64,000 nucleotides of DNA, from NCBI GenBank assembly GCA_964020155.1, contig OZ026569.1, positions 1,497,471 through 1,561,470 of the forward strand, read 5' to 3'. The position numbers and the translations under genes are program-made. The notes under the pieces were generated by a model. The model saw only the letters and a program-made list of their open reading frames with translations. It did not search any database and was not told the origin of the DNA. The stretch is from Chondrilla cf. caribensis. Taxonomy: Eukaryota; Porifera; Demospongiae; Chondrillida; Chondrillidae. Of the stretch, positions 42,696 through 57,845 are shown in pieces. Position 1 is the first letter of the stretch, and every line of letters starts with the position of its first letter.

Positions 42696-42758
<63 letters not shown>

Positions 42759-43144
42759 CATAAACACATGAAAAACACAAACACACAAACGAACACAATG
42801 ACTCAAAAACAAGCACATGTACATGTATACAAACACACAAACGAACAAACACAATGACTCAAAAACAAACACATGCATACAAACACACACACACACAAAC
42901 ACAATGACTCAAAATAAGCACATGCACACATACAAACATATATACACCAATGGGATTATTCTCTGCCACATTGCTGTTGTGCACTTCCAAGCTACGCATG
43001 ATTTCATTTTGAAATACATTCAAATCCAAATAAGTATTCATAATTTTTCTTTCTACATAAGTACGTGCATTGCCTCGCAGATCCTTCAACACATATGGTA
43101 AAAAATATGACAAGCCCATGGGCATTATTGCTTGACTGAATGGA
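42357..43144. repeat. 200-bp coding duplication flanking a 388-bp insert
   Basis: 42,357-42,556 and 42,945-43,144 are near-identical copies of ANK-DD2 coding sequence. Between them, 42,557-42,944 is nearly identical to 47,749-48,130 inside the transposon upstream, including a (CA)n run at 42,698-42,756. Confidence 0.92.
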
Positions 43145-43884
43145 ATAGAGGCAGCTACGATGTCATTACATTGGTTGACATCAACACCATACCTCTTCAG
43201 CAAAGGGATCATCTGGTGGTGGTTGTAACATGCTGCTAGATGTACAGAGGTGAACCCATATTCTGTGAGCTCCTGAGGGTCAAAACCAACTTCTCGTACC
43301 TTATGAAACATGTCTGGATCTCCAGAGATGGTTGCTAGCTGCATGAGGTTGTTACCGTGGCACTTGGCTGTGGTGTCACAACCAGTTTCCAGTAGAACAT
43401 CTACTGCTTTAGTGTCCCCGAGAAGAACAGCCAAGTGGAGAGGAGTCCTGCCATGCTGGTCACGCTGCTCACGATCTGCTCCGAGGTCCACCAATTTCTT
43501 CAGGTTACGATATCTCTCTTCCTCTGGTACTTCAGCCAACACCCCATAATGCAGTAAACAGCGCGGTGTGTTGTTGGATGTTACGTTAATATCCTTCTTC
43601 TCACTCCGTGCCTTCTCTATCAGTTGCATGTCACCCTTCAAGACTGAGCGGCAGTAACTGGGAACCTCAACTCCTGAGGGAAGTACCGTTGTCTCAGGAA
43701 TGGGCATGCTCTGTGCTATGAAGAACTGAAGTGGCTTGTAACTAGAGTCATCACAAGATTCTGTGTAAAGAGAATAATATGGATCCATCACTGAGTAATT
43801 GTGAATATCAGTAGTAATTCACACATGCAATTCCAAGTACAAATATACTAAACTCTTTGCATAAACAACCTTAAGTAAAGCATA

Positions 43885-44775
43885 CAGTGGAACCTGTATA
43901 ATGTGGACACTTGGGGACCGGCAAGAAGTGTCCTGATTATAAAGGTGTCCTGATTTCCCAGGGTTGCCTATCATGTTGCTAGACTTCGGAGTTTACTTCA
44001 ATTACTCAACACAACAATAAATAATATACTGATATACATGTTATATATGACAGGAAAAGTATGTTTTCAAAAGTAATCAGTGATTAGGGACCGTTTAGGT
44101 TAATGGAGGAGATTGATATGGTCTAGAAGTCCTGTGCGTATAATATATTGTTCAAGTTAAAAAAAACCTCGTGGGGCTGCCTGTTGAAGTTATTTACACT
44201 TGTCCAATATATGTATTCCCAAGTGTAACTGCAACAATGAATTTATTGTATATTGCGCGAGTAAAGATGGTTGATTTCGAAACGCGGAGGATTGGAAAAA
44301 GGGCTAGAATTCGAGCGCAACGGCTCTGCCAAATGTAATAATTTCAGCGAAGGTTCTTTTGAACCTAATAAAGATACCCAAGTAATTCGAGTGTGGGGAA
44401 GGCAGTTTTTAACTCGAAATACTTGTTTTCACGGTCCTGAGAAGTATCTGAAAAGATTGAGAGAAGCTCACGATAGAATAGAACAATAACCAAGCTTTGC
44501 ACTCGATAGATATGTTGTTTTTTGCTTGACAATGCATTCTCACCAGTTGTAAGAATTATATTATTTAGCACTGTCCGGAATATGCAGGTAATTTTACGAA
44601 CTAATGATGTAATGGGACTGTAAATGGCTGTCCTGATTACGGAATACAGAGGTGTCCGGATTTTTCAGGTGCCTAAATACCAGTTTTAAATGGAGAAAGA
44701 TTCGGGACAATAGTTTAATGTCCATTATATGCAGGTGTCCGCTTTTTCCAGAGTCCGGATTAACAGGTTCCACTG
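43885..44775. mobile_element. 891-bp TIR element (family C) carrying a captured exon-like piece
   Basis: Ends CAGTGGAACCTGTATAATG and its complement (AACAGGTTCCACTG), with TA on each side. ANK-DD3 has the empty site (AAGTAAATATATTACAT near 54,065). Internal sequence at 44,271-44,489 encodes GLEFERN, NNFSEG and QVIRV motifs, which also occur in the element at 50,666-51,189. No transposase. It lies in intron 1 of ANK-DD2. Confidence 0.85.
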
Positions 44776-45872
44776 TATTACATTATTAGTTTAATATATA
44801 GTAGAGATTCCCCAACCCACATAAACTAGTTAATGTATTAAATATGCATATGTTATGAAAGGACATCAATTAGCACAGATTCATCTAGCTTTAAACCAAG
44901 AATCAGAGTTGCTACAGAAGTGCCATCTATTCATGACAGCCTTTCACTCATTCTGGCTTGGACTGCTAGACCACTATCAAAAGTGGATGCATGTTAAAAT
45001 CAGATCGAACCATGCTGCCATTTTCTTAAACAATGGATCAATCAACCTGGACTGATGGCTCCAGGCTATATACATACATGCCAGTACCTCTCCCATAAAA
45101 CTACCAACATTATTAATACAAAACAAATTGCTGAAATTGAATTGCTGACAAACCAGTTATTTGAGAAAAGGGTGAGGTAGTAATTTCCTTTAAAATTCCA
45201 CATTCACACTCAAAACCTTGTATCTACGTACGTACTTTGGGATCTTAAAGAGACTCACAATAATAGTTGTTGTAAACGGTTTCTCAAGTCAGAGTAATTT
45301 CAGAATGATCCTATGTCGCACAAAACATATTAAGGACCATAAAAACCCTATTCGAAGCGCAAATTAGGAAACTTGAGAGTATAATGACCTAAGTCTGTAG
45401 TCTTATTAACAAACACGGTGAATTGATATCGGAGCGATTCACGGTGAGTATACTTCTAGGTAAATGATAAATTAATTTTATTAAAGTAAATTTTAAAATA
45501 AAATCCCCATAATTATTGATTTACTGTTGACTGTTACTATTTCAGTACGAATTTGTGCGTGATAAATGGAAATAATGATCATTATATCAACTTTTACTAC
45601 CGCAAAGAACTTCAGACAACATATTGAACAAGACTACGCGTACATAACGTATACAAAGGATCCCTCACATACCTTTCTCAGTTTTCAAAGTGCTTTTAGA
45701 GAGGTCAGGACTACCTAGTACCGGTGAAGTCATTATAAGATGACTATAAGCGATACGAAATAGATAATAAAACGCGTAATAATCATTACAAGTATTCCTC
45801 CATATCAGCCATTTTGTTTTCGACATACATGATTGATTATGCAATATACAGTCAAGCTTACTGTACTATTAC

Positions 45873-48922
<3,050 letters not shown>

Positions 48923-49495
48923 CTATTACTGTATATACATTCGTACGTATTATTCAATATGCTGTACATGCATGTTAATGATTAACAGAAAATCAAACAA
49001 TTGGTGATATGCAATATATAACTGTGTACATGTACTAATCCAGTAGGCTGGGAATCTATCCCCATTCTGGTGCCCTATAGCTAGCTCCAGATGGGATGAA
49101 ATGACATCAATTTCATTTGTGATATGAGAATGGCCAAGACGAAATTGCTTGTTTAGGCCTATTTAAGGTCAATGAATTAGAACTGTGATTTCATTATTTG
49201 TGATTTGTGAAGTATTTATGAATCTCGTGGTAGTGATTCAACAAAAGTCATGGGTGAAAAGTACCAGATATGCTATCAGCATTGTCCTATAATATTATTA
49301 GTCCTATTCAATCAGTTATCAGAATACTGGTTGATTCTGTATTGGTGCATCTCTAGTGTGAACATTCCTGGAGATAAACAAGTTTTCTAATGCATAAGGC
49401 ATAAGGACTAATCTCAATGGAAAAACGGAGGCAATTCAGGTCAGTGTAGAGACAAAGAGTGAGCAATGAATTGTTTTATTATTCGTATTTTCCAG

Positions 49496-49600
49496 CTTCA
49501 AAGATCTGAACTTCTATGAGCAATGTCAGCAGGAATATTTGAAGGAAAGGAAGGAATTCTGAGAATCAGGCGTTCAGAAGAAAAACACAGACTCTCATAG
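49496..49600 (+). pseudogene. CMC1 exon 3 relic, copy 1
   Basis: Near-identical to CMC1 exon 3 with its acceptor (TTTTCCAG). It has an in-frame TGA at 49,560-49,562 after ERKEF and a length change near the end. No exon 1 or 2 accompanies it. Confidence 0.93.
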
Positions 49601-49841
49601 TGACATTTTCACCACGTTCTAACGATCATGACGGCAATTTTTATTTTCTTTCCTGCATTACATTATAATAAGTATTGTAAATTATTATAAAAATATTATT
49701 AAGTAATACATTATTATGTCCAAAAATTATAGAAATATTATGCCTGTCATTATTAATCAATATTATGTTATTTTATCACATATATATGACATTAATTACA
49801 TTATAGTTTTATTATTATGATTATTATAAAAAATATTAAGC

Positions 49842-50650
49842 ACCTTCAAATGTAACTGGGTTTACAAGCCACCTATTTATATACTAATGGTTTCAGAAGT
49901 TAGTTCACATCCCCAGCTAGGTCTGTCTAAAATATCAAGTTGACACGCCCCCTCCCACATGAACTATGCAAAAAGGTGCTTAGCGTTTTCTCTCCTGTAC
50001 ATACTCTCCAATACATTGAAATAATATTAATTTTATCACCTTCAAATGTAGCTGGGGTTTCAGACCACCTATTGAGATAGTAATGGTCTCAAACATTAGT
50101 TCACATCCCCAGCTAGGTCTGTCTAAAATATCAAGTTGACACGCCCCCTCCCACATGAACTATGCAAAAAGGTGCTTAGCGTTTTCTCTCCTGTACATAC
50201 TCTCCAATACATTGAAATAATATTAATTTTATCACCTTCAAATGTAGCTGGGGTTTCAGACCACCTATTGAGATAGTAATGGTCTCAAACATTAGTTCAC
50301 ATCCCCAGCTAGGTCTGTCTAAAATATCAAGTTGACACACACCCTCCCACATCAGCTATATACAAAGGTGCTTAGCATTTTCTCTCCTATCCTCTCCCAT
50401 ACATTGAAAATACACTAAGCACCTCCGAATGTAGCTGGGCTTACAGGCCATGCACCTATATATTGAGATAGTAACTGTTTCAGAAGTTAGTTAACATCCC
50501 CAGCTAGGTCTGTCTAAAATATCAAGTTGACACGACCCCTCCCACGAGCTATGCCAAAAAGGTACTTAGCGTTTTCTTTCCTACACTCTCCAATACATTG
50601 AAAAAATATTAAGCACCTTCGAATATGTAGCTGGGGTTCCGGGCCACCTA
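49842..50650. repeat. ~195-bp satellite, about 4 copies
   Basis: Units start CACCTTCAAATGTAGCTGGG and contain CATCCCCAGCTAGGTCTGTC and GGTGCTTAGCGTTTTCTCTC. Copies starting at 50,037 and 50,235 are almost identical; the outer ones are more diverged. It lies between the CMC1 relic and the ANK-DD3 3' end. Decayed units occur at 56,250-56,760. Confidence 0.92.
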
Positions 50651-50665
50651 TTGATATCCATACTA

Positions 50666-51189
50666 CAGGGCCGTAGCCACCAGTCCGGTTGGTACGGTTT
50701 CAACCGGACCACTTTTCAGGGCAGTACCAAAATAAATATTTCTAAAAAAAACTTTTCTTTTGTTACTAAGGGAGAAAACAATATCGAATTGCACTCGAAT
50801 CACTTGAGCGTCTCTTTTAGGATCAGGAGGACCTTCGCTGAAGTTATTACCTTCATAGATGTTGTTGCGCTCGAATTCTAGACCAATTCCCAATACAAGA
50901 GCGCTTTGAAATCGGCCATCTTTTTGGCGTTGTATAAAGTACAATATAAATTCACTGTTGCAGTTATGCATAATAATCTATATATTTATATAGATAATAA
51001 ATATAATAAGATTCCTATTCCTATTATAATACATTTTTATCAAATAAATTGGCATCAAGGGCTACCTCTGAAGGCCTAAAATCCAAAATTTTCCTGGGGG
51101 CATGCCCAAAGACCCCCCTACATTATGCCTCACCATGTCTACATATTACCATCAACCTGACCACTTCACATTTGATGGCTACGGCCCTG
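50666..51189. mobile_element. 524-bp hAT-like TIR element with captured exon-like piece
   Basis: Ends CAGGGCCGTAGCCA and complement TGGCTACGGCCCTG. Flanks TACTA on both sides (5 bp recognisable, so the duplication may be eroded from 8). On the minus strand it encodes GLEFERN, NNFSEG and AQVIRV in order, matching the piece in the element at 43,885-44,775. Confidence 0.8.
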
Positions 51190-51512
51190 TACTATATCTC
51201 GTATGTCACACCTAACTCAATAACCAACAATAATAATATTTATTAATCACTACACAACATATCACAATGAACTACAAAATGATTTAATTATAGTTTGAGA
51301 CAATAAATGTTGAAGTGTACACCTAGAACAGAACCATAATAACATACGAATAATAACATACACCCTGTTATTGACTGATAATACACAGATGGCACATATA
51401 ATACAGTGTTAAAGGTAACAAACAAAAGTGTGAAATATTACAATTTTGGACAAGAATGTAAACGTAACACATTGTTACAGGTAACAGAAGTCAAGTGAAT
51501 CCAACATGTGTA

Positions 51513-54500
51513 TCATTGATTCTGCTCGAAAAGCTCTCTCTCCACATCTTCAACAAGAGTGTTGTACCCGACATCCTTGAGAGCTTTGAGAACTGTTCTC
51601 CAGAGTCTTGGGGCACCTCCTGTACCTTCGTCATGAGACAACCATCTGGTGAACATGGTACGACAGCACTTCTCCACACTGGGTGGGTAGACATCTGCTT
51701 CAATGATCTTTAGAGTCGGGACATCTATTTCCAAGTGGAGACCAACTGAATACCAATCTACGGCAACTTGTCGAATTATGATTTGATTGAGCTGGTGGAT
51801 GGTGGGTGTGGTCAGACGTGGATCAGTTGGTGTAGTGTCTGGTACGGGAGGTGACATCATACCGACTGGCACAGATGGTGATAGTGTAGTGACTGGTAGA
51901 GTCGACAACTGTGTAGAGACTATTACAGCCGGTGATGGGTTAGTGACAGAAGGTGATGGGGTTGCGACTGGTTGGGTTGAAGGGCTGGAGCCAGGATTAA
52001 AAAATGAGAACAACGGCGACAGCTGCTTCAGGACCAGATCCATTTTCTTTGACAGATCTTCCTTCTGTAATCTTAACTTTTGGTTTTCTACCATAAGGCC
52101 CTTCTTCTCCTCAACTAGTTTCATTTTGTCATCTTTCAGTCGAGCCATGTTTTCTGCCAGTTCCAATTTATGTATCTCTGCCTTCAACTGCTCGCCAGTC
52201 AAAGCCCCGCGGGAACGCAAGTAACTCTCCATTACTGGCTCTGCCACTTGCATGGCATAATCAAGGCATGTTGCGCCATTGAAATCAACAACATTGATAT
52301 CGTAGCCATGCTTCAATAACACATCACATGTATTATGAATTTCATCTACGTTGGGATCAACCAAACTCAAGATATTAAGTTCTTCATCAGTTCTCAGCCA
52401 TTGTTGAAGCCATACAGATGAGTACACACAGAGGTGCAGCATAGGGAGAGACAAAATTGGAGATGTAGGATAGTATGAAAGAAATTTAGGCATTTTGACA
52501 TGGTCCAGAATGACACTGAGTGCTGTTGACTGATGGAACACAACAGCAATATCTACAGCACGGACATTTGTTATAGGCATTATATCCATTGGATTACACC
52601 CAGGCATGTCGAGAATGGCTGACAACACCGCACGCTGACGTTCTTCTGTGACTTGAAATACTGGGGCTGCCTTCGATAGAATATTCAGAAACCAGCTACC
52701 GAAAATACTGAAAACCAGTAAGTAGTTGGCTTCCCTTGGCCTATTGGTATGACTCTTACATTCAGTTGTGAGTGCAAACTGGAGAATTTCTGGTTGATTA
52801 ACAAGGGCAGCAAAGTCAACAAGTGACATAGGGGAGAACGGTGAATCGGGAATACATAATACAAAGTTTGCACTGCTTATTTCCACAAGAAACTCAACAG
52901 TGTTAGCAGCACCAAGAATTAGTGCTGACATGATAGTAGATTCCTCTATTGATATGCCGCGTGATTTTCGTTGTTCAAATAAATATTTGACGAGCTCCAA
53001 GTGACCCATAATAGAGGCTAAATGCAGTAACGATTCTCCCTTGGAATCTACACACAAAGGGTCAGCTCCATTGTTGACAAGTGCCACTACGCACTGTACA
53101 AAACCCAAGTGCGTAGCCACAAAAAGGGGAGGGTCACCAATGGGCTTATTCTCTGCTACATTGCTGTTGTGCCGAATCAAACTGTGCAAAAATTCATTCT
53201 GAAATGTAGTTAAATCTGAAAAGGCATACGTAATTCTCATTTCTACAAGAGTACGTGCTCTACCTTGCAGATCCTTCAAAGCATATAGTAAATAATATGG
53301 CCCACCCACTGGCATTATCGCTCGGTTGAATGGACTAGTGCCAGCTACAATTTCATTACGTTGGTTAACATCAACACCACACCTCTTCAGCAAAGGGATC
53401 ATCTGGTGGTGGTTGTAGCATGCTGCTAGATGAACAGAGGTGAACCCATATTCCGTGAGCTCCTGAGGGTCAAAACCAACTTCTCGTACCTTATGAAACA
53501 TGTCTGGATCTCCAGAGATGGTTGCTAGGTGCATGAGGTTGTTACCGTGGCACTTGGCTGTGATGTCACAACCAGTTTCCAGTAGAACATCAACTGCTTT
53601 AGTGTCCCCGAGAAGAACAGCCAAGTGGAGAGGAGTCCTGCCATGCTCGTCACGCTGCTCACGATCTGCTCCGAGGTCCACCAATTTCTTCAGGTTACGA
53701 TATCTTTCTTCCTCTGGTACTTCTGCCAACACCCCATAATGCAGCAAGTAGCGAGGAGTGTTGTTGGATGTTACATTAATATCCTTCTTCTCACTCCGTG
53801 CCTTCTCTATCAGCTGCATGTCACCCTTCAAGACTGAGCAGCAGTAACTGGGAACCTCAACTCCTGAGGGAAGGACAGTTGTCTCAGGAATGGGCATGCT
53901 CTGTGTTATGAAAAACTGAAGTGGCTTGTAACTAGTGTCATCACAAGATTCTGTGCAAAGAGGATAATATGGATCCATCACTAAGTGTAATTGTGAATAT
54001 CAGTAGTAATTCACTATTCCCGGTACAAACATACTTAGTCTACACACTTTGTATAAACAACCTGAAGTAAATATATTACATACTTAGTTTAATAATATAG
54101 TGGAGACTTCTCAACCCACATAAACAAGTTAATGCATTAAATGCGCATAATATGTTGTTATGAAAAGACATCAATTAGCACCAAACTCATCTAGCTTTCA
54201 AGCGAGAATCAGAGTTGCAACAAAAGTGCCATCTGTTTATGACAGCCTTTTACTCATTCTATCCTTGACTGCTAGACCATTATTGAATATGGATGCAGGG
54301 TAAAATCAGATCGAACCATGCTGCCATTTTTGAATTCTTAAACAATGGATCGATCGACCTGGACTGATGGCTCCAGACTAGTATATATACATACGTGCCA
54401 GTACCTCTTCCGGTAAAACTTCCGACATTATTAATACTGTAACAACACAAATTGGTGAAATAATCATACAAATTGCTGAAATTGAATTGCTGACAAACCA

Positions 54501-55052
54501 GTTATTTGAGAAAGGGGTGAGGTAACGATTTCCTTTCAAAATTCTACATTCACACTCAAAACCTTGTATCTATGTAATGTACTTTGGGATCTTAAAGAGG
54601 CTCACAATAAGAGTTGTTGCAAAGAGTTTCTCAAGTCAGAGTAATTTCAGGATGATCATATGTGTTGCATAATACATATTAAGGATCATAAAAGCAGCCT
54701 ATTCAAAGTGGAAATTACGAAAATGGAGAATATAATGAACAAGTCTATAGTCTCATTAACAAACACGGTGAATTGACGTCGGTGAAATTCACGGTGAGTA
54801 TACTCCTAGGTAAATGATTAATTTTATAGCAAATTTTAAAATAAAATCCCCACAATTATTGATTCATTGTTACTGTTACTATTTCAGTAATTTGTGCCTG
54901 ATAAATAGCAATATTAATAATGATCATCATGTCAACGTTCACTACCGCAAAGAACTTCAGACAACATATTGAACCAGATACCGGATCCCTCGCATACCTT
55001 CCTCAGTTTTCAAAGTGCTTTTAGAGAGGCCAGGAGTTCCTGGTGAAGCCAT
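51513..55052 (-). CDS. ANK-DD3: ankyrin-repeat, coiled-coil, death-domain protein
   Basis: Mini-exon 55052-54998 (MASPGTPGLSKSTLKTEE) joins the long exon 53950-51513 in phase 1, giving 830 aa with no lesion. The first ankyrin block (about 75-235) is nearly the same as in ANK-DD2 and ANK-DD4. A middle region (about 240-590) includes further ankyrin-like repeats (NNGADPLCVDSKGESLLHLA, HGYDINVVDFNGATCLDYA). A short coiled coil covers about 595-665, a Pro/Thr/Ser linker 670-740, and the death domain the last 88 residues (VAVDWYSVGLHLEI, MFTRWLSHDEG, WRTVLKALKDVGY). The N-terminus has no signal peptide and no membrane segment is obvious, so it is probably cytoplasmic. It looks like the intact sister of ANK-DD2. 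It may act as a receptor or adaptor for death-fold signalling; this is inferred from architecture. Confidence 0.93.
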
Positions 55053-55797
55053 TATAAGATGACTATAAGCGATACGAACTAGATAATGAAACGCGTAATA
55101 ATTACAAGTATTCCTCCCTATCAGCCATTTTGTTTTCGACATGCACGTATGATGATGCAATATACACTCTAGTTTACTGTACTACTACTGTATATTAAGG
55201 GCATTTTACGTATACAGTCATGAATATACATTCGTAGGTACATATTATTCAATATGCTGTACATGCTAATGATTAATAGTGAAGCAAACAATAGGTGGTA
55301 ACAGGTATGCTATGTATAACTAGGAACATGTACTAATCCAGTAAGCTGGGAAGCTATCCCCATTCTGGTGCCCTATAGCTCCAGATGAGATGAGATGACA
55401 TCATGGTATGTGTGATATGAGAATGGCCAAGACGAAATTGCTTGTTTAGGGATATTTTGAGGTCAATGAATTAGGACTGTGATTTCATTATTTGTGATTT
55501 GTGAAGTAGTTATGAATCTTGTGGTAGTGAATACAACAAGATCATGGGTGAAAAATATGGGATCTGCAATCAGTATTGGCCTATAATATTATTATTATTA
55601 TTAGTCCTATTTTATCAGTTATTGGAATATTGGTTAATTCTGTATCAACGCATCTCTAGTGTGAACATTCCTGGAGATGAGCAAGTTCATAATGTATGAG
55701 GTGTGAGGCCTAATCTCAATAGGTAAAATTGAGGTAATTCAGCTCAGACAAGGAGTAAACAATGAATTGCTTTATATATTTATTTGTATGTCTCCAG

Positions 55798-55901
55798 CTT
55801 CAAAGATCCAAACTTCTCTGAACAATGCCAGCAGGAACTTATTTGAAGGAAAGGAAGGAATCCCAAAAATCAGGTATTCAGAAGAATAATAGAACTCATA
55901 G
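55798..55901 (+). pseudogene. CMC1 exon 3 relic, copy 2
   Basis: Recognisable exon 3 with acceptor (GTCTCCAG). A Tyr-to-Ser change, an extra CT that shifts the frame after QQE, and a lost Phe codon mark it as decayed. Confidence 0.9.
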
Positions 55902-56249
55902 TGACATTTTCATCACATTCTAATGATCATGAGGGCAATTTTTATTTTCTTTCATTCATTACATTATAACAAGTACTAGTTTTAACTTAATAGTTATCTA
56001 ATGGCTATACGGTACTATGTCCTAAAATTTTATTAATAATGTATTATGGATGTCATCATAAATCAATATTATATTATTCTATCACATAATAAATAACATT
56101 ATTTTTATAGTATTATAATTAACACATATTATTGATGCCATCAACTTGGTCTGGTAAAAATATCATATGGACGTGCCCCCACTCCCATGAGATATGCAAG
56201 AAGATGCTTAGTGTTTATTTCTCCTATAACCTCCCATATATACATTGAA

Positions 56250-56760
56250 AAATATTAAACACTTCGAAATGTAGCTAAGGTTCACATAATGAGATGGGGA
56301 TTGTAATCCCCAGCTATGTCTGGTAGAACTATCAGGCCGACACATTCCCTCTACAATGAGTCATGCAAGAAGGTGCTTAGCATGTTTTCTCCTATTCTCT
56401 CCCTGGACCATGTATTTAGAAAATATTAAGCAATTCCAAATGTACCTATATAGCCCATACATTGACAAATTATTAAGCACCTCTGAATATAGCTAAGGTT
56501 ACAGAAGTACTGAGATGCAGATTGTTTCAGAATTCAGATATTATCCAGGTCTGCATGCCTTCTCCCCATTAGTTATACAAGAAGGGGCTTAGCGTTATTT
56601 CTCCTATTCTCTTGTATATATTATGGAAAAAGTATTAAGCACCTCCAAATGTAGCTAAGGTTGAGGCCCATGTAATGAGATGAGGACTATTTCAGACTAT
56701 AGTTTATGCCATCAGCTAAGTCACATATAACTATCAGGCTGACACTTCCCCTGTCCTTTG
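56250..56760. repeat. Diverged copies of the 195-bp satellite
   Basis: Units such as CACCTCTGAATATAGCTAAGG (shortened) and CACCTCCAAATGTAGCTAAG recur at about 56,258, 56,479 and 56,639, followed by eroded TATCAGGCTGACAC and GTGCTTAGC blocks. They occupy the position homologous to 49,842-50,650. Confidence 0.75.
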
Positions 56761-57845
56761 AGTTATGCAAAGGGGATACTCCAAAATATACATGTACAGG
56801 TATATTTATCATAAATAATATGCAAGGCAACTGCAGTATAAAATTTATAACTGCAATATAAGAAGTTCATCTACAATGATTATTATTAATGATGTATCAG
56901 TAAAGTGCTAGTGTTAAATACACAGTGTATAGCTGTGCCATAGTGTTCATATTCAAAGCCTACGTACAGGCATATAATATTTTTATTTTTTTCAATAAAA
57001 ATGAGAATATAATAATTATGCATCTAATATGACTATAATAAATTATAATAATAATAATTATGATGACAATACAACTAAATGACTGGATAAACAAGCAATT
57101 GTGATATAATGATACAACCATTAATAATAATAATAATAAGAAGAAGAAGAATGAATGAAAGTAGATGAGAATAATAATAATAATAATGGTAACATAATAT
57201 GATATATAAATAATAAAATAAATATTGAGAGTATTGCACATGTGTACGGGTAATATAAAGGTGAGGTAATCTAATATATAATATACGTACGTATATTAGA
57301 TTACTATTACTGGATCGTTGCATACTCCTCAAAACCATAATCTTTCAAGTGACTATTACGTTTCTCACCCTTTGATCTGTCTCTTTCAGTAACTAGTATA
57401 TAACACCACTTTTTCAAATAATCATATTTAATTATAATAATATAATTATATATACGTAATATGACATGAATTGTGTATGTATATACTAGGTTATATATAT
57501 GGTATATATATATACATGCACGCATATTATGCATGTCACATCTTTGTATATGTCAGTAGAATTAAACTCAATAACCAATAATATTTAGCAATTACTATAC
57601 AAAAGTGCTCAATCAACCACAAAATGATCTATAACTTGAGACAATGGAATTAATGATAGTGTGTACACATATAAACAGAACATAATAGACATAAATGTAT
57701 TTTCTGGTTATTACACAAAGTGCACATATAACACAGTGTTAAAGGTAACAAGCAAAAGTGCAAAATAATACAATTTTGGACAAGAACATAGACATAACAC
57801 AGTTACAGTCAACAGGAGTCAAGTGAATCCAACATGTGTTGTGTA

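Larger units (their letters stand above)
40742..45733 (-). pseudogene. ANK-DD2: ankyrin/death-domain gene broken by an insertion and a frameshift
   Basis: Mini-exon 45733-45673 (MTSPVLGSPDLSKSTLKTEK) has an intact donor. The long exon starts at 43760 with the same acceptor as its paralogues. The frame is open to about 42,945 through the first ankyrin block, then runs into a 388-bp CA-rich insert and stops. Coding resumes from the duplicated segment at 42,556 to 41,584, ending in a premature stop (PELDL*). A shift of frame then leads into 41,560-40,742, which still encodes the coiled coil, Pro/Thr/Ser linker and an intact-looking death domain. Two independent lesions, plus a 3-kb transposon 140 bp upstream of the start codon, argue for a pseudogene. 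Assembly error at the repeats is possible and cannot be excluded from sequence alone. Confidence 0.85.
39300..45872. repeat. Segmental duplication block 1 (CMC1 exon 3 to ANK-DD2 exon 1)
   Basis: Block order: 3' part of CMC1 intron 2, exon 3, convergent ANK-DD gene, its mini-exon and upstream flank. It recurs at 48,923-55,195 and 55,196 to about 62,350. Border positions are approximate; the block 2/3 junction near 55,195 is the clearest. Confidence 0.8.
48923..55195. repeat. Segmental duplication block 2 (CMC1 exon 3 relic to ANK-DD3)
   Basis: Same order as block 1: intron 2-like sequence (CCCATTCTGGTGCCCTATAG near 49,060), an exon 3 relic, ANK-DD3 and its mini-exon. It additionally contains the 195-bp satellite and an element at 50,666-51,189. 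Confidence 0.8.

Noticed and set aside
53500..53837. Plus-strand ORFs antisense to ANK-DD genes (same at 43,310, 59,794 and 35,095)
   Set aside because: They are shadows of strongly conserved ankyrin coding sequence on the minus strand.
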